From positions 15,599,501 through 15,663,500 of the forward strand of contig NC_084673.1 in the NCBI RefSeq assembly GCF_028389875.1: a DNA stretch of 64,000 bases. Direction: 5' to 3'. A model generated the notes under the pieces. The model saw nothing but the letters and a program-made list of their open reading frames with translations, ran no database searches and was not told where the DNA came from. Source of the stretch: Rhea pennata. Its lineage: Eukaryota > Chordata > Aves > Rheiformes > Rheidae. A program made the position numbers and the translations under genes. Below are positions 61,328-64,000 of the stretch, one piece after another (the stretch's first letter is position 1; each line of letters opens with the position of its first letter).

Positions 61328-63872
61328 CTATCCAGAACAAGAAAAAACAAGTTAAGGCAAGCTTCACTACCTTAAAGAAAACCCACATTTTTTCTTCTCA
61401 AGCCTACTGCAGTGGTCTCTTCACAACACTTCCTAAATAGTGGGAATCCAAAGCTATGCCTCAACTACCCCTCTTCCACTGGCCTTCATTAGTTTGTGAG
61501 CCTATTAGCTGTTATTTCTAGATGTGTCCACTAGGCTTTGGAATTCACTCCTCACTAGGGTTGAGCAAACAGACTGTACATCAAGTGACAGAAGGCAGTG
61601 AAGGCTACAAGATCCAGCTATAAGGAGATTGAGAAATCTCATATGACTTTAAGGGCTACTGAAGACAGGCATCTGGAATAACTCTCAGAGACTAGTTTCA
61701 GGATACAGAGTGATTCAGAGAGAAATTCTTTCCCCACAGACTAACTTTGTCAGGCTGACATTAATGCTTGTTTTTGCCACTCAGAGTGAGAATACATATG
61801 AGGGCCTGTGAAATCTAAATAGTTCAGATTCACTTAATTTACTTCTAGGAATGCAAACTAACTTTGATGTTTTGCTTAAAGGAAATACCCTCTCTTCTAG
61901 TGAGGTGCCTAAGCAGGAGCACTCCTATATACACTTTATTTGCTGGAGCAAGATGTCCCACAGGTGGCAGCAAATCCCATGCTTTCTAGGGATGGCTCCA
62001 GTGGGAAATAAAAGCTGACAACCAGAATGCATCCTTTTCACCTCTGAAAGCTTCCCCACTTACTCTTCTTTCCAAGTCCATTCTACAATTCAGCAGAGAA
62101 CCACACTAGTTTTGTTCTGTTTACCTAGAGTCTTTACACTTTCAAAATCAACTGCAACACTGAGCACATCTTGACAAAAATAAGCAGTAGGAAAAAATTT
62201 TTCAGTACATGTGTTCTTGTTTAAAAAGATAAGATATTCGAAAAAGCTAGTAGTCTTTCTCAGTAAAATTTCTCTGTGAAAGTGTTCAAAGATGACTCAG
62301 CCTCTGTAAAATCTGAAATTTGGTATGAAGTATTTGCAATTTCTATTCATCATCTATACAAGAGCAAAACTGACTCCCTAGAAGCTTTCTGTAAGTAACT
62401 GCTCAAAGCAGACAGATCTAGTGGCAAGGCAGCACCTGCTTATTCACAATGTAATTTCCAAAGAGATGAGGTGTGGGACATCTTCAAAAAAAAAAAAAAA
62501 AAAAAAAAAAAAGGCCCTTTGGCCTTTAAATAGCCTCAGATTTTCAGTTCAGTTTTTACTCAAGTTTAGGTTGTGCTTTAATAAAGAATAACTAGCAAGT
62601 ATAAATGCCAACTGCTTAAAAAACAGGAGGTTAAGATTACTCTGAAAAACAGCAAGCTCAAGGTGTTCAAGCACTATTAGATGTTACTCAGAAAGAAAAA
62701 GAAAAAACCCCAATTCATAGCATAACCAATGAAAGTGCAATGCAACCTAACAAGGCAGGTGAGGTGAAGTAATATACTCACTTTCTGATGGTGCATGTTC
62801 TTCCAGAACAGATTCATCTGCTCCTTGTACAGAAGCATATCCAGATGATGCAGTTTCACTATTACTATCCTCTTCATTAACTGAAGTAACATTTGATGTT
62901 TCATTGGATACTGTGGCTTGCACAGACTCTGCCCCATCTTCTATATCCGCCTTTACGAAAGGGAAGCAAAAATGGTTAAGTTACAACTTTGTGGAAAGAT
63001 GCATCTTTCAAAGAGGCCAATGCTTTGCAGAGACTGGAGTCTAATGGACTTCAGGCCAGAAAGAGGTTTAAAATTGAAAAAGCTCTACTGTAAACCTCCA
63101 GCCTAATAAGTGAAAGCCAGTTACTGCCTAGTTAGGGTGGGAGGTTCAGATGCAGCTTCTGTATTTTTCAGCCAGTTCTTCCCTTTTTTCTGCCCAATAT
63201 CAGGAAGAGAGATTCCTCCTTCCACTAAGTGCAGTTTTCTACCCTCTAGAAGATCTCTGCCATACATTTCAGCTGGTCCAGGCAGTGGCAGGCAATGGCA
63301 ACAGTATCTTTCTTCAGTATCTGCCACCATGACAAGTAACAGAACATACATCAGGCATTTCTTATGTTTCCCTACTACGAAGTTGCATGTGTTAACCTAT
63401 CCTCTGCTCAAGGACTCTGAGTATTTATAACTGAACAAAGGCTGGTTTCAAGTACAGTATTAATTACCAAAGCCTGCCTAAACTTCAAGAAACACCTCTA
63501 ATTGCAAATAGAGCAATTCTTCCGTCATACATAACAACCAATTTAGATTGCCACTTTGCCCAATGCTTTAGACAGATATCAACTCAGACCACATCAGCTG
63601 CAGGATTCACTAACAGGGGTATGCTCTACCATTAGTCATGTAGCATCCCACAGTTGACATGCAAGGTTGGTGCTTATTTGCATTCTAGAGGCAGCATAAA
63701 AGAGCTCAAATGCTGTCAACTACACCAGCAAACACTGCTAATGGCATTTGTCACTAGGAAAGAACACTGACTTACCTCAATGCCCAAAGCTTTGAGTATG
63801 TCACATTTGCACATGGGGCATGTCCTGTGTTCCAGAAGCCAGGGATCAATACAGTTCTTGTGGAAGAGATGG
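61209..63872 (-). CDS. RNF128: RNF128 (GRAIL) E3 ubiquitin ligase, C-terminal part
   Basis: The three last coding exons (63776-63872, 62782-62950, 61209-61327) give the C-terminal 128 or so residues. RNF128/GRAIL is a single-pass endosomal membrane protein with a PA domain and a RING-H2 finger. It ubiquitinates targets such as CD40L and CD3 subunits and limits T-cell activation. Visible here is the second half of the [25 protein letters not shown], with the two zinc-binding His and the last three Cys. The tail follows: [33 protein letters not shown] and [11 protein letters not shown]. This tail is diagnostic for RNF128; RNF149 has a different one. The PA, membrane and first RING exons lie to the right, outside the window. 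TBC1D8B follows in the same direction, as on human Xq22.3. Confidence 0.93.
62486..62512 (+). repeat. Poly(A) tract in RNF128 last intron
   Basis: About 27 A, followed by a short inverted repeat (AAAGGCC / GGCCTTT). Confidence 0.85.
62782..62950 (-). CDS. RNF128: RNF128 penultimate coding exon
   Basis: Acceptor TCGTAAAG|GCG, donor GAAA|GTGAGT. Acidic, Ser/Glu-rich tail ([20 protein letters not shown], then [17 protein letters not shown]). Composition is PEST-like. Confidence 0.93.
63776..63872 (-). CDS. RNF128: RNF128 exon with second half of the RING-H2 finger
   Basis: Acceptor TCCCACCAG|C, donor ATTGAG|GTAAGT. The first base completes an Asn codon (CNH in the family). It encodes H-x2-H-x2-C-x13-C-x2-C of the C3H2C3 RING and then [11 protein letters not shown]. 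Confidence 0.94.
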
Positions 63873-64000
63873 CTGGTGGGAGAAAGTACCCAACAAGTTA
63901 AGTTTCACACCAGAAAACTGTTTATACAGCTGCTGTCAAGGCTCATTTAGAAACACTGGGAATTCATTCATTCTAGAATGAATATACTTATTTTGCTCCA

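Noticed and set aside
62297-62355. Possible C/D box snoRNA in the RNF128 intron (minus strand: ATGATGA ... CTGA)
   Set aside because: Box C and box D sequences occur about 50 bases apart, but the flanks do not form a terminal stem and no C'/D' pair is clear.
61209-63872. RNF149 as the right-hand gene
   Set aside because: The tail [24 protein letters not shown] and DNPTFE-DET is that of RNF128; RNF149 has a different C-terminus.

Overview
This is vertebrate, very probably bird (sauropsid), nuclear DNA. The evidence is split genes with GT-AG introns, short fragments that look like the 3' end of CR1 LINEs, CpG islands, and compact AT-rich introns. I see no bacterial, organellar or viral genes, no CRISPR array and no tRNA or rRNA. 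I built the exons by hand from splice sites, reading-frame phase and remembered human family sequences.

Layout. (1) 867-9220, + strand: nine 3'-terminal coding exons (about 450 residues) of a CLOCK/NPAS2-family circadian transcription factor. The bHLH and PAS exons lie before the window. A 3' UTR follows, ending near 10.0 kb or near 12.4 kb. It holds a CpG island, long TA/CA microsatellites and three Pumilio sites. (2) 17500-54641, - strand: all 20 coding exons of TBC1D8B (1107 residues), a GRAM-GRAM-TBC-EF-hand Rab GTPase-activating protein, with a CpG-island promoter at about 54.2-55.1 kb. (3) 61209-63872, - strand: the last three coding exons of RNF128 (GRAIL), an E3 ubiquitin ligase, with its 3' UTR. 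The stretches 12.4-17.3 kb and 55.1-59.9 kb show no recognisable gene.

The main result is the identity of the left-hand gene. Its neighbours are TBC1D8B and RNF128, which are also adjacent on human Xq22.3. They are not TBC1D8 and RNF149, which flank NPAS2 on human 2q11. The arrangement CLOCK-like (+), TBC1D8B (-), RNF128 (-) mirrors NPAS2 (+), TBC1D8 (-), RNF149 (-). That is what is expected if the left gene is a third CLOCK-family ohnologue. In two places it resembles mammalian X-linked PASD1, a CLOCK-derived repressor of the circadian clock, more than CLOCK or NPAS2. I therefore propose a full-length, CLOCK-like sauropsid orthologue of PASD1. It keeps a counterpart of CLOCK exon 19, the exon deleted in the mouse Clock-delta19 mutant.

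The three genes show no sign of forming a pathway. They are a conserved syntenic block: a transcription factor, a membrane-traffic Rab regulator and a ubiquitin ligase.
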